Source: an uncultured Fretibacterium sp. (GTDB lineage Bacteria > Synergistota > Synergistia > Synergistales > Aminobacteriaceae). Taken from it: a stretch of 54,271 nt of DNA. The notes below the pieces were generated by a model. That model saw only the letters and a list, made by a program, of their open reading frames with translations. It searched no databases and was not told the origin of the DNA. Made by a program: the position numbers and the translations under genes. Numbering within the stretch: position 1 is the first letter of the stretch; each line of letters starts with the position of its first letter. Below are positions 40,209 to 48,795 of the stretch, piece after piece. The stretch covers positions 1 through 54,271 of the forward strand of contig CALEPX010000001.1 of assembly GCA_937911045.1 (NCBI GenBank), written 5' to 3'.

Positions 40209-41420
40209 ATGAGTAATTTGTTTGGAATTTCGCAGCTGGAATATTTCAGGTCAAGTCTGGATGAACGTTCGCTTGAGAGTTTGAACGCAGCAGTTGAGCG
40301 GATTGTAAGCGTGAAGAATCGTGGCGGCAAAGTCATGGTCGTGACGGGTTCAGGTCCGAATATTCACGAGGGTGTTACGACGCTGATTGCTGAATTGATT
40401 CGCGTTGGAATAGTTGACGCAGTTTCTACGAGCAGTGCGGTGATTGCGCATGAGATGGCAGGAGCTTTGGATCGCGTGTTTCGTGTTGACGCGCGAGCCT
40501 TGGGTATGGATATGTCGAAGATGCCTCGCGGAGATGTTTTTGAGTTCACGCGCATGAGCGATTCGGATTTGAAAGACTTGCGGCGTGAGATGCCGTTGGA
40601 CGATGAGTTATTATCGCGTGCTGAGAAGCTGGAGCATTTGAACGAGATTATCAAAGCTGCTGGGAATATGGCGTATCCGATGGGATTGCGCACGGAAAGA
40701 CTGGCTCACGAAGTTCTGGGATTGGCGCGAATTTACGGTTTGCCGTTTGAAAAAGTAGCCGGTTGGGGTTGTGATTCGCGTACGATGCTTGGAGCCGCGG
40801 ATTTGCGAGATGTTCCGGTTTTAGTGACGATTCCGCAATTAGTCGGCGGTGGCGCGGTAGGCATGTCGATCGGCGATTCGATTCCGGTTTCAGAGCGTTC
40901 GATGAGAATTTCGCGAATGTTAGCGGAAAGCGACGTGATAATTGAATCTGCAGTTGCGTTGACTCAGGAAATTCATGATGGACCGTTCGAGTGCTACACC
41001 GGTCACGGAATCTGGGCGTGGTGGTCAGGACAAGCTACGTATGATTTGCGCGATAAAGTTCTCGTGCGCATAGATCTTGATGAAAATCTGCGCCGTGCAG
41101 TAGAGTTGAATAAGACTGTTCAGGAAGCGATTGATAAGGGATTGCCCAAGACGAAAGCCGCGAAGATCCCGTTTAGAATGGAAATGTCAGCATTTGCTCG
41201 TCATGAGGGAAGTTTGCCTATTGTCGGCGATATTGGCAAAGCTTGGGTCTTGATTGCGTATGAAGTTGCGAAGAGACTGGGGATTAAGTTGGAGTTTTTA
41301 TCAGCGTCACAGGATACGCCGGAGGGAAGTTCTATGCGTGAGTGGATAGTCGATAATGTTAAGCCGCTGAATCGTGATAAGATGCTGGAACGTGCGAGGA
41401 ATTTCTGGAGGGATAAATAA
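40209..41420 (+). CDS. Unrecognised protein with a deoxyhypusine-synthase-like nucleotide-binding look
   Basis: A 403-residue soluble protein. I do not recognise the family with confidence. It opens with a helix-rich part and a glycine-rich loop (GGKVMVVTGSGPNIHEGVTTLIAELIR) typical of a Rossmann-like or deoxyhypusine synthase-type NAD site, then VDAVSTSSAVIAHEMAGALDRV. The middle has VPVLVTIPQLVGGGAVGMSIGDSIPVSERSMRISRMLAESDVIIESAVALTQEIHDGPFECYTGHGIWAWW, and the C-terminus has FLSASQDTPEGSSMREWIVDNVKP. No membrane segment. It is followed by an overlapping HD hydrolase gene (1 base), suggesting a two-step pathway. A GAGGAG site at 40197 precedes the ATG. Confidence 0.55.
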   Translation: MSNLFGISQLEYFRSSLDERSLESLNAAVERIVSVKNRGGKVMVVTGSGPNIHEGVTTLIAELIRVGIVDAVSTSSAVIAHEMAGALDRVFRVDARALGMDMSKMPRGDVFEFTRMSDSDLKDLRREMPLDDELLSRAEKLEHLNEIIKAAGNMAYPMGLRTERLAHEVLGLARIYGLPFEKVAGWGCDSRTMLGAADLRDVPVLVTIPQLVGGGAVGMSIGDSIPVSERSMRISRMLAESDVIIESAVALTQEIHDGPFECYTGHGIWAWWSGQATYDLRDKVLVRIDLDENLRRAVELNKTVQEAIDKGLPKTKAAKIPFRMEMSAFARHEGSLPIVGDIGKAWVLIAYEVAKRLGIKLEFLSASQDTPEGSSMREWIVDNVKPLNRDKMLERARNFWRDK

Positions 41421-41992
41421 TGATTCCGGATAGAGAGCAAGCGTTGGAAATTTTGCGCAAATATAATCGTGAGGAGTCGCATTTTCATCACGCGTTGGCA
41501 GTTGAGGCTGCGATGAGGCATTTTGCGGAATTGTTCGGTGAAGCTGATAAGGCGGATTTGTGGGGAACGGTTGGGATTTTGCATGATATAGACTGGGAGA
41601 TGACGAGTGCGAACCCTGAGAAGCATTGCCATGTTGCGCCTGAATTGCTGCGTCGTGAGGGAGTTGACGAGGATATTATTCACGCGGTGCAATCACACGG
41701 CTACGAGATTTGCACGGATATTGAGCCGTCGAATAATCTTGAGAAAGTCCTGTTCACGATTGATGAGTTGACCGGATTGATAATCACGGCCGGATTGGTC
41801 AGACCGTCGAAGTCGCTGGCGGATTTGGAGCTGAAGTCTGTTAAGAAAAAATGGAAGGACAAAGCTTTTGCGCGCGGAGTTAATCGTGAGATAATCAAGA
41901 CCGGAGCCGAACGCATGAATATGCCGCTGGATCAGGTTATTGATGAGACGATTAAGGCGTTGCGTCCAGTTGAGAAAGCTATTGGCATGTGA
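41420..41992 (+). CDS. HD-domain hydrolase
   Basis: A 190-residue protein with an HD metal-dependent phosphohydrolase domain: SHFHHALAVEAAMRHFAELFGEADKADLWGTVGILHDIDWEMT (H...HD), then DEDIIHAVQSHGYE and LFTIDELTGLIITAGLVRPSKSLADLELKSVKKKWKDKAFARGVNREII. It is not of the HD-GYP class. Such proteins hydrolyse nucleotide or phosphate substrates, none identified here. The ATG overlaps the preceding TAA by 1 base, so both are translated together. An extended -10 for the response regulator follows the stop. Confidence 0.85.
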   Translation: MIPDREQALEILRKYNREESHFHHALAVEAAMRHFAELFGEADKADLWGTVGILHDIDWEMTSANPEKHCHVAPELLRREGVDEDIIHAVQSHGYEICTDIEPSNNLEKVLFTIDELTGLIITAGLVRPSKSLADLELKSVKKKWKDKAFARGVNREIIKTGAERMNMPLDQVIDETIKALRPVEKAIGM

Positions 41993-41997
41993 GAATC

Positions 41998-42006
41998 TGG
42001 TATAAT
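41998..42006 (+). promoter_or_regulatory. Extended -10 promoter for the two-component pair
   Basis: TGGTATAAT (TGn-TATAAT), 47 bases before the response regulator ATG. Confidence 0.55.
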
Positions 42007-42052
42007 TGTCGCGAAAATATTTGTGAAATATGCTGGGAGTTGAAATTTTGAT

Positions 42053-42697
42053 ATGGCTGTGAAGATTCTTTTGGCGGACGATCACCCGTTGACGAGAGCC
42101 GGTATCGCGGAATTTCTGAAGCGTGAGAAATCGTTCGAGCTTGTAGCAGAAGCAGATGACGGGAAAATAGCTTGGGAGTTAATCCAGAGTTTGAAGCCTG
42201 ATGTTGCGCTGCTTGATATACGTATGCCTGAACTTGACGGAGTGAGTGTTGCGTTGAAAGTGCGTAACATGGGTTTGAGTACGGCGATAATAATGCTCAC
42301 GTCGTATGATGCGCAGCAGTATGTTATTGCGTCGTTGAGAGCAGGCGCGAAAGGATTTGTCTTGAAAACTGTTAGTCCCAAGGAGTTGACGAACGCGATT
42401 AACACGGTAGCGAAAGGCGGTTTGTATCTGGATCCTGAAGTTGCTTCGACGATTGTAGAAGATGATTTTGCGCCGGAGCCATTATCGGCACGTGAACGCG
42501 AAGTTTTGTTGCTGGCTGCGAAAGGCTTGTCCAGTAAGGAAGTTGCGAAGAGATTGTTCATAAGTGAGCGCACAGTTCAGACACATTTGGCTTCGATTTA
42601 TGATAAGCTCGGTTCGAGGAATAAGACTGAGGCGTTGTTGCTTGCGTTGAAGTACGGAGTTGTCACGCTTGAAGAATTGCTCGAAGATGATGATTGA
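42053..42697 (+). CDS. NarL/FixJ-family response regulator
   Basis: A 214-residue regulator. The receiver domain (1-120) has ILLADDHPLTRAGIAEF, the phosphoacceptor D55 in VALLDIRMPELDG, the T/S in IIMLTSYDA and the K in GFVLKTVSPKEL. The LuxR-type helix-turn-helix (about 143-205) is LSAREREVLLLAAKGLSSKEVAKRLFISERTVQTHLASIYDKLGSRNKTEALLLALKYG. The histidine kinase follows 24 bases downstream and is the probable partner. The ATG has a GGGAG site about 13 bases upstream, rather long. Confidence 0.96.
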   Translation: MAVKILLADDHPLTRAGIAEFLKREKSFELVAEADDGKIAWELIQSLKPDVALLDIRMPELDGVSVALKVRNMGLSTAIIMLTSYDAQQYVIASLRAGAKGFVLKTVSPKELTNAINTVAKGGLYLDPEVASTIVEDDFAPEPLSAREREVLLLAAKGLSSKEVAKRLFISERTVQTHLASIYDKLGSRNKTEALLLALKYGVVTLEELLEDDD

Positions 42698-42721
42698 GAT
42701 TGACAGGATAATATGCGTTAA

Positions 42722-44128
42722 ATGCTCTTGAATCTTAAGAGATTTTTGTCCGGGCCTAGATCGCATTTTCTGGCATTTTTGCTTTGTGCGCTGATGTTGC
42801 CGTCGATTGCGGTAGTGTTTGTTGCGGTTGCCGGAATGGTTAATCAGGAGCGCGCGATGGAGGCAGCAGTGAGTTCGTACGTTCAGGATTTGGCTGAGAG
42901 CACAGCGTATCATTTGGGAACGGACATGAATTTGAACTTGCGGAATTTTTCCTGGCTGAGTGATTCGTCGCTGAGGTATCCGTTTTTTTCTTGGGGACCG
43001 TCGATTCCCGGATGGATCGCGCTGATTGATAATAACGGTAGAGTGATTGTCGCGTCGCCCGGTGCGATGAATATTGCTGCGTTGTGGCGTAATGACTTGC
43101 CGGTTGGACGGGCTGTGAAAATCGAGGATAAGCAGGGATTGCAGTACACGCTTGCGATTTATCCGGTTCGAAGCGATACGCGCGGCGGCTACGTGATTGC
43201 TGCGGTGTCATGGACGACTTTGCTTGGGAATCTTGTGATTGTCTCGACGATTTGGCCTGTGTTAATCGTTGTGATGGCGATGGGAAGTTTTCTTGCGATT
43301 AGGCTTTTGTGGACGCGATTGATTCTGCCGCTGAAAGCTATTGCGACGGAAATTGACGATTTGCGCTTGGGACGCGATTTGCCCAAGCAGTTTGATGATT
43401 ATTCGGTGAAGGAAATCGAGAGTGTTCACAGAGCGTTATTCAGGTTTTCACAGGCAGCGATTGAACGCGATAATTTGCGCAACAAGTATGTTCGTGACAT
43501 AGTTCAGGCTCAGGAACGCGAACGCATGGATATGGCACGGGAAATTCATGACGGACCGCTACAGGATGTTACGGCTCTGTTGCAGCAGATTCACATGACG
43601 CTTGAAGATGATATTAATTCTGAGAATGTGCGTATTAAAAAAACAGAGAAGATTGCTCGAAGTGTTGTCCGTGAGTTGCGTGCGTTGTGCGATGAACTTG
43701 CGCCGCCATGGATGGATTTGGGATTAATCGAAGCTTTGACGGAATTGGCGGATAGATTGTCGCAAACGTATGATGTTCAGGTCAGCGCGGATTTTGACGA
43801 AGATGACGTTCACGGATTGCAGGTTGATAACGAGATTACGCTTTCACTCTTGAGAATTGTTCAGGAGGCTGTTTCAAACGCGGTAAGACACGGCAATGCC
43901 AGCGAAGTTCACGTGCAGTTGAGGCGCGAGAGTGAGAATTTAGTTCTTGAGATTAGCGATAACGGCACGGGCTTTGACTCGGAGAACACGAATCATGAGA
44001 CACTCAGGCTTGAAGGACACCGCGGGCTTGCGAGCATGACGGAACGAATGGCGTTAATTGGCGGCAAGTTCAGGATTGAGTCAAGTTTTGGAAACGGTAC
44101 GAGAATCACTTGCGTGTTTAGAGTTTAG
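42722..44128 (+). CDS. NarX-type sensor histidine kinase
   Basis: A 468-residue membrane sensor. Membrane helices at about residues 17-40 and 168-194 frame a roughly 125-residue extracytoplasmic sensor with a GWIALIDNNGRVIVASPGA (PAS/Cache-like) segment. A HAMP-like linker follows (LPLKAIATEIDDLRLG), then HisKA_3 dimerisation with the phosphorylated H276 in AQERERMDMAREIHDGPLQDV. The ATPase domain has SLLRIVQEAVSNAVRHGNASEVHV (N-box), ISDNGTGFD (G1) and LEGHRGLASMTERMALIGGKFRIESSFGNGTRI (G2). It pairs with the upstream NarL-type regulator. The signal is unknown. Confidence 0.93.
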   Translation: MLLNLKRFLSGPRSHFLAFLLCALMLPSIAVVFVAVAGMVNQERAMEAAVSSYVQDLAESTAYHLGTDMNLNLRNFSWLSDSSLRYPFFSWGPSIPGWIALIDNNGRVIVASPGAMNIAALWRNDLPVGRAVKIEDKQGLQYTLAIYPVRSDTRGGYVIAAVSWTTLLGNLVIVSTIWPVLIVVMAMGSFLAIRLLWTRLILPLKAIATEIDDLRLGRDLPKQFDDYSVKEIESVHRALFRFSQAAIERDNLRNKYVRDIVQAQERERMDMAREIHDGPLQDVTALLQQIHMTLEDDINSENVRIKKTEKIARSVVRELRALCDELAPPWMDLGLIEALTELADRLSQTYDVQVSADFDEDDVHGLQVDNEITLSLLRIVQEAVSNAVRHGNASEVHVQLRRESENLVLEISDNGTGFDSENTNHETLRLEGHRGLASMTERMALIGGKFRIESSFGNGTRITCVFRV

Positions 44129-44138
44129 GTGAGAATAC

Positions 44139-44930
44139 ATGTTTATGCCGGAGATAAAGTTAATAGCGTCTGACTTGGACGGCACGCTGTTGTTGGACGG
44201 TGCGCAGGACTTGAGTGAGGACACGTGCGGATTGATTCGGGAAGTTTGCGTTAAGCGCGGCATAATATTTTTCGCGGCGAGCGGCAGGCAGTATTATAGC
44301 TTGAAGCGATTGTTTGCGCCGATTCGTGACGAGATTGGCTATATTTGCGAGAATGGCTGCGTGAATTATTATCATGACGTTGAATTGTTCAAGCAGGTTT
44401 TTTCGCGTGATTTGGCGGAAGAAGCGATTGCCGAAGTTCTGAATTTTCGCGACGTAGAAGTTATGGTTTCGGGCGATGAGTTCGTGTATTTGCAGCCGAA
44501 GAATCCAAAGTTTTTGCCGTATATGCGAGATTTCGTGAAGTATAACGCCAAAGCTGTTCCGAGAATTTCGGATATTCAAGAAGATTTCATGAAGGTAGCG
44601 ATTTTCGAAGAGGGCGGTGTCAGTGACGAGACGCGCAGATATTTTCACGGGAAGTTCGACTCGCGGGCGACGGTTGTGACGAGCGGCAACGAATGGCTGG
44701 ATATAATCCCGAAGAATGCAAATAAAGGCGTTGCGCTTGAAAAAGTTCTCGAACGTTTGGGAATTTCGCCTGATGAATGCTTAGCTCTCGGTGACAGCGG
44801 CAATGATCTGGAGATGCTTAGCCTTGTGAAATATCCCGGCACTGTTGAGAGTGCGAGTGATGATATTAAACAGCAGGTCAGAATTATAACGGACACGGTT
44901 GAGAATTTGCTGCGGAAGTTTATCGGGTGA
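44139..44930 (+). CDS. Cof-type HAD phosphatase
   Basis: A 263-residue HAD-superfamily hydrolase. Motif I is IKLIASDLDGTLLLDGA (nucleophile Asp in SDLDGT), motif II the IIFFAASGRQYY region, motif III in the ANKGVALEKVLERLGISPDECLALGDSGNDLEMLSLVKYPGTVESASDDIKQQV segment (GDSxND), with the C2 cap between. These enzymes release phosphate from sugar phosphates, FMN or PLP. AGGTGAG is upstream of the ATG. It is convergent with the protease gene (stop codons 2 bases apart) and no clear terminator lies between. Confidence 0.92.
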   Translation: MFMPEIKLIASDLDGTLLLDGAQDLSEDTCGLIREVCVKRGIIFFAASGRQYYSLKRLFAPIRDEIGYICENGCVNYYHDVELFKQVFSRDLAEEAIAEVLNFRDVEVMVSGDEFVYLQPKNPKFLPYMRDFVKYNAKAVPRISDIQEDFMKVAIFEEGGVSDETRRYFHGKFDSRATVVTSGNEWLDIIPKNANKGVALEKVLERLGISPDECLALGDSGNDLEMLSLVKYPGTVESASDDIKQQVRIITDTVENLLRKFIG

Positions 44931-44932
44931 AA

Positions 44933-46225
44933 TTATCGTGTGAAAGCTTTGATGCAGGCGTTGGCTCTTGGATTCATGTCGCAGCCGTCCAGCCAAGTTA
45001 CAGCGTCGTTTGAGAAGTAGCTCTCGTGTTTGTGAATTGCGAAATTTTCGGAGTAATTCGCGATTCGCATTTCGACCGGAGCAATTTTTTTTGCGGATTT
45101 GATTATGACTGAGAAATACTGGTTTTGAGTGAGCGGTATTTTCTCGGGAAGTGTGATCGTGTGGTAGCCGGCGTATTGAAGCGTCACTTGAGATTTCGCG
45201 ATTAACTCGCCATTTACTGGTGAAGCGTTCGAGCTGAGCTTGTAGATTTGATATTCGCATTGATAATTATTCTCGGGAGTGTAGAACGCAATTTCAGATA
45301 GAGATTCGGATCGTGAATCGATCTTGAAGACGTTCGCGCAGTATTTGTAATTCAGACTTGAACACCAGCCTAAATCATCGTAGCCGTAATGTTTGAGATT
45401 TTTATTGCCAGACCGTTCGATTATAAATGCCGCGCCGCCGTAAATATATTGTTCGTACGAGAGCCAGAAGCAGCCGTTATTGCCGCGTGAAGCACCCCAG
45501 GAATTTTTTATGAGCCACGCGCCATTGATTGACGGTTTGGGCTTGAAGTTCTCGTGCGAGAAATTGTCGTCCCAGCCAATGATTAAGACTTCGTGATTAG
45601 TTTTGGTCTTGTGAGAATTGTTGAAATACGTGCTGAATTTGTTAATGTCGTGATACTCGAACGGGTCGCTGTAGAAGCTGATTGAGATTGCGCCGTGATT
45701 CATGATGAGTTTTTTGCGAGTTATATTGTCGGGCTGGGAATTTAGCGAGAGAAAGCATACGTCACGGATTCTTATTTCGCGCTTGAAGTCCTCGGGTGAT
45801 TTGTTGCGCAGAGATTGCTTTAGAGAGTTTAGATTTTGCGTTGAGTATTTTAGATTGCGTTCGAGTGTTGCGCCGGATAATCTTGACAGGAACGCCGTAG
45901 CCATGAACATATCGCCCTCAAGTCTGAGAGTTCCGGATTTGATTCGCGACGTGAAATTTCGTTCGGGTTTTGTGTTTCGATACATGAAGTAAGCCAGCTG
46001 CATCTCGGATAAATCAAGCTTTGTTCCCAAGTTTTGCATCAGGAAATTTGACTCGCACGCGCCCAGAGCTGAGAATGCCCAACACGGTCCCGGGATCCCC
46101 TGATTTTTCACGCTGGTGATTTTGCCGAGTTCACGCAGATCGAATTTCTCGGGTAAATTCGCAAAAGCCTGAGTTTGTGTAAATTGTGTGATTAATATCG
46201 CGAGTGTGATTATGAATTTTCGCAT
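44933..46225 (-). CDS. Secreted papain-family (C1) cysteine protease with C-terminal lectin-like domain
   Basis: A 430-residue protein. Residues 1-22 are a signal peptide (hydrophobic IITLAILITQFTQTQAFA). The peptidase part has Q42 and catalytic C48 (SVKNQGIPGPCWAFSALGACES), H211 in NHEVLIIGWDDN and N241 in WLIKNSWGA, in the right order, so it should be active. The C-terminal part (about 300-410) contains beta-rich segments (SEIAFYTPENNYQCEYQIYKLSS, YHTITLPEKIPLTQNQYFSVII), as in bacterial C1 proteases with a lectin-like domain. No long inhibitory propeptide is seen. Role possibly in degrading host or dietary protein, which is inference. Confidence 0.9.
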   Translation of the reverse strand: MRKFIITLAILITQFTQTQAFANLPEKFDLRELGKITSVKNQGIPGPCWAFSALGACESNFLMQNLGTKLDLSEMQLAYFMYRNTKPERNFTSRIKSGTLRLEGDMFMATAFLSRLSGATLERNLKYSTQNLNSLKQSLRNKSPEDFKREIRIRDVCFLSLNSQPDNITRKKLIMNHGAISISFYSDPFEYHDINKFSTYFNNSHKTKTNHEVLIIGWDDNFSHENFKPKPSINGAWLIKNSWGASRGNNGCFWLSYEQYIYGGAAFIIERSGNKNLKHYGYDDLGWCSSLNYKYCANVFKIDSRSESLSEIAFYTPENNYQCEYQIYKLSSNASPVNGELIAKSQVTLQYAGYHTITLPEKIPLTQNQYFSVIIKSAKKIAPVEMRIANYSENFAIHKHESYFSNDAVTWLDGCDMNPRANACIKAFTR

Positions 46226-46316
46226 GAGTATTCACTGCCTTTATGTTTTTGTGATTCGCTATCAAGTTCTAAGGTGTATTATATAGCGTGATTGTATTAT
46301 AGGAGGAATTTGTTAA

Positions 46317-47669
46317 TTGAGTAAATTTGCAGTTATCGGCGCAGGAGTTAGCGGTCAGGGTCTTGCGTTGCTTGCTAGAAAACTTGGCGCGGAAGTTTTT
46401 GTCTCGGATAAGAAAGCGATTAATGACGACGTGAAGAAATTATTTGCTGAGAATAATATCGCGTTTGAGGAGTCGCATTCGGATAAAATTTTCGAGAACA
46501 CGGACGCGATTTTGCTGAGTTCGGGATTGCCGCTGAATTTGCCGGTTATTTCTGAGGCGAAGTCTCGTGGCGTGAGAATGATTGGTGAGCTGGATTTCGT
46601 TTTGCCGAATTTGAAGGCGCGTGAATTAATTTGCGTGACGGGCAGCAATGGCAAGAGTACAGTTACGGCTCTGACCGGACATGTTTTGAATCGTTCGGGA
46701 CTTGTTGCTGGAACGGGCGGAAATTTGGGAACGGCTGCGGCGAGTTTTGTCGAGAAAAATTACGACGCTGTAGTTCTTGAGTTGAGCAGTTTCCAGTTAG
46801 AGCGCGCTACGAAAATCATGAACGCGAACGTTGCGATTATAACGAATCTTGCGCCGGATCATATCGATTGGCACGGAAGTTACGAGAATTACGTTGCTGC
46901 GAAGGCGAAAATATTGTCGTTGAGAGGCGAGAATAACTGGGGAATAATTCAGGATCGCGATGTTGACATGCTGCGTGCGTCGGGGAAAATTATTACGCTG
47001 AGTTGGCGTGAAAAACCAGAACACGCACACGAATTTGCCGGACATATTTTCATGGATAGAGATTGCGCTTGGCTGTTGATGGGAGATTCTCGTGTTAGGA
47101 TTTTTGATTACTCGGACACAAGTTTAATCGGCTCGCATAATCTTGAGAACGTAGCGATGAGTTTGTGCGCGTACATGCTGGTTTGCAATGTTAGAACTGA
47201 ATTTGACGCGAGGAATTTGCTTTCGGGGTTCAAGCCGTTGCCTCACAGGTGCGAAAAAGCTGGCGAAATTTCCGGAGTGTTATACGTTGATGATTCTAAA
47301 GGTACGAACGTTGCCGCGTCAGTTACGGCGATGCGCTCGATTAATATGCCGAAAGTTGTGATTTTGGGCGGACAGGGCAAAGGTGAAGATTACGCGCCAC
47401 TGGCTGAAGCTGTGAAATCTGAGTGTGAAGCTGCGGTCGTTTTGGGAAGTGAATGCGAGAAAATTTGCGATGCGTTGAGAAATTCTGGCTTCGAGAAATT
47501 TTTCAGGGTTAATTCAATGGAAGAAGCTGTAGATAAAGCGAGTGAATTAGCCAGACCCGGAATGTGCGTGTTATTATCTCCGGCTTGCACCAGTTGGGAC
47601 ATGTATGCGAGTTATAAAAAACGCGGAGAGCATTTTTGCAGGCTGGTTCAGGAAAAGCTTGTGAAATAA
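46317..47669 (+). CDS. murD: UDP-N-acetylmuramoyl-L-alanine-D-glutamate ligase
   Basis: MurD adds D-Glu to the growing murein precursor in the cytoplasm. The 450-residue product has the N-terminal Rossmann domain (FAVIGAGVSGQGLALLARKLGAEVFVSDK), ATP loop ICVTGSNGKSTVTALTGHVL, LELSSFQLERATKI, IITNLAPDHIDWHGSYENYVAAKAKIL and C-terminal PHRCEKAGEISGVLYVDDSKGTNVAASVTAMRSI. The TTG start has AGGAGG 10 bases upstream. It heads a murD-ftsW-murG cluster (spacing 19 bases, then overlap). Confidence 0.96.
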   Translation: MSKFAVIGAGVSGQGLALLARKLGAEVFVSDKKAINDDVKKLFAENNIAFEESHSDKIFENTDAILLSSGLPLNLPVISEAKSRGVRMIGELDFVLPNLKARELICVTGSNGKSTVTALTGHVLNRSGLVAGTGGNLGTAAASFVEKNYDAVVLELSSFQLERATKIMNANVAIITNLAPDHIDWHGSYENYVAAKAKILSLRGENNWGIIQDRDVDMLRASGKIITLSWREKPEHAHEFAGHIFMDRDCAWLLMGDSRVRIFDYSDTSLIGSHNLENVAMSLCAYMLVCNVRTEFDARNLLSGFKPLPHRCEKAGEISGVLYVDDSKGTNVAASVTAMRSINMPKVVILGGQGKGEDYAPLAEAVKSECEAAVVLGSECEKICDALRNSGFEKFFRVNSMEEAVDKASELARPGMCVLLSPACTSWDMYASYKKRGEHFCRLVQEKLVK

Positions 47670-47688
47670 TCTGGCTGTGGGTTTATAG

Positions 47689-48795
47689 ATGGAAGTTGTA
47701 ATTCCGTTGATAATAAGCGGCTGCGGACTGGTCATGATCTCGTCATTGTCGCTGCGGAATAACATGCTTGCGGGCAATCCGTATTTGGCACCGTTGAAGC
47801 AATTTCAGTTTTTGGGACTGGGCTTGACGTTGATGTTCTGTTGTGCGATGGTGCCGACGAGTTTTTTCAGGAAGCATTGCGGAAAGTTGTGGCTGGTTTC
47901 GATGATATTGCTATCGTTCACGCTGATTCCCGGGATTGGCATTGAAGTGAACGGTGCGAGCCGATGGATTTCGCTCGGGGGATTCAGGCTGCAGCCGTTC
48001 GAGATATTGCTTTTCACGCTGCCGATATTTGTTGCGGACAGGCTGAATGCTGAGCGTGTGAATCTGGACAAGACAAGCTTCAAGGGATTCGTTAAGCCGA
48101 CGCTAATGATAGCTGGGATTTCTGGATTCGTGATTTACAAGCAGCCGAGTTTGGGCGGGACTATAATAGTTGTCGCGATTTGTATGATAATGCATATTGA
48201 GAACCGCGGTTGGAAATGGCCAGCGAGATTTGCGTTGTTAGGAATTGTTGCGATAGTACTCGCGATATTATTCACGCCGTATAGATTAAAGCGATTCAAC
48301 GCGTTCTGGGATCCGTGGGAAGATCCGACTAATGCGGGCTTCCAGATTATACAGGGACTCGTAGCATTCGCGAACGGAGCATTGACTGGCGTTGGAATTG
48401 GTCACGGGCTTCAGGAGGAGAGATTTTTGCCGAAAGCGGACACGGATTATATATTTCCGGCGATTGGCGAGGAGTTCGGATTATTGGGAACGATGTTCTT
48501 GATATTGCTTTACGCGCTGTGGACTTGGCGAGCGTTTTATATTTACAAGCGTGCGAAAGATACGTTTCTGAAGTCGCTTGCTCTGGGATTGACAGCTTCG
48601 GTGATTTTTCCGATGTTTGTGAACGTTGCCGGTGTCACGAAGATTATGCCGCTGTCCGGTATTCCGATGCCGTTTCTGAGTGCGGGCGGAAGTTCGATGA
48701 TATTCATGTGGCTGAAAGTTGGCTTGTTAATGTCGATAAAGCGTGAAACTCGTGAGAGCAAAGAAAGGGAGAATGTCAACGAGCATGAAGACTGA
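47689..48795 (+). CDS. ftsW: FtsW/RodA/SpoVE-family peptidoglycan glycosyltransferase
   Basis: A 368-residue SEDS membrane protein with about ten helices. It has the patterns VNGASRWISLGGFRLQPFEILLFTLPIFVADRL and NAFWDPWEDPTNAGFQIIQGLVAFANGALTGVGIGHGLQEERFLPKADTDYIFPAIGEEFGLLGTMFLIL, plus MPLSGIPMPFLSAGGSSMIFMWLKVGLLMSI at the end. Position between murD and murG points to FtsW, the division-specific polymerase that adds lipid II to septal glycan, rather than RodA. There is no strong ribosome site; the gene may be coupled to murD. Confidence 0.93.
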   Translation: MEVVIPLIISGCGLVMISSLSLRNNMLAGNPYLAPLKQFQFLGLGLTLMFCCAMVPTSFFRKHCGKLWLVSMILLSFTLIPGIGIEVNGASRWISLGGFRLQPFEILLFTLPIFVADRLNAERVNLDKTSFKGFVKPTLMIAGISGFVIYKQPSLGGTIIVVAICMIMHIENRGWKWPARFALLGIVAIVLAILFTPYRLKRFNAFWDPWEDPTNAGFQIIQGLVAFANGALTGVGIGHGLQEERFLPKADTDYIFPAIGEEFGLLGTMFLILLYALWTWRAFYIYKRAKDTFLKSLALGLTASVIFPMFVNVAGVTKIMPLSGIPMPFLSAGGSSMIFMWLKVGLLMSIKRETRESKERENVNEHED

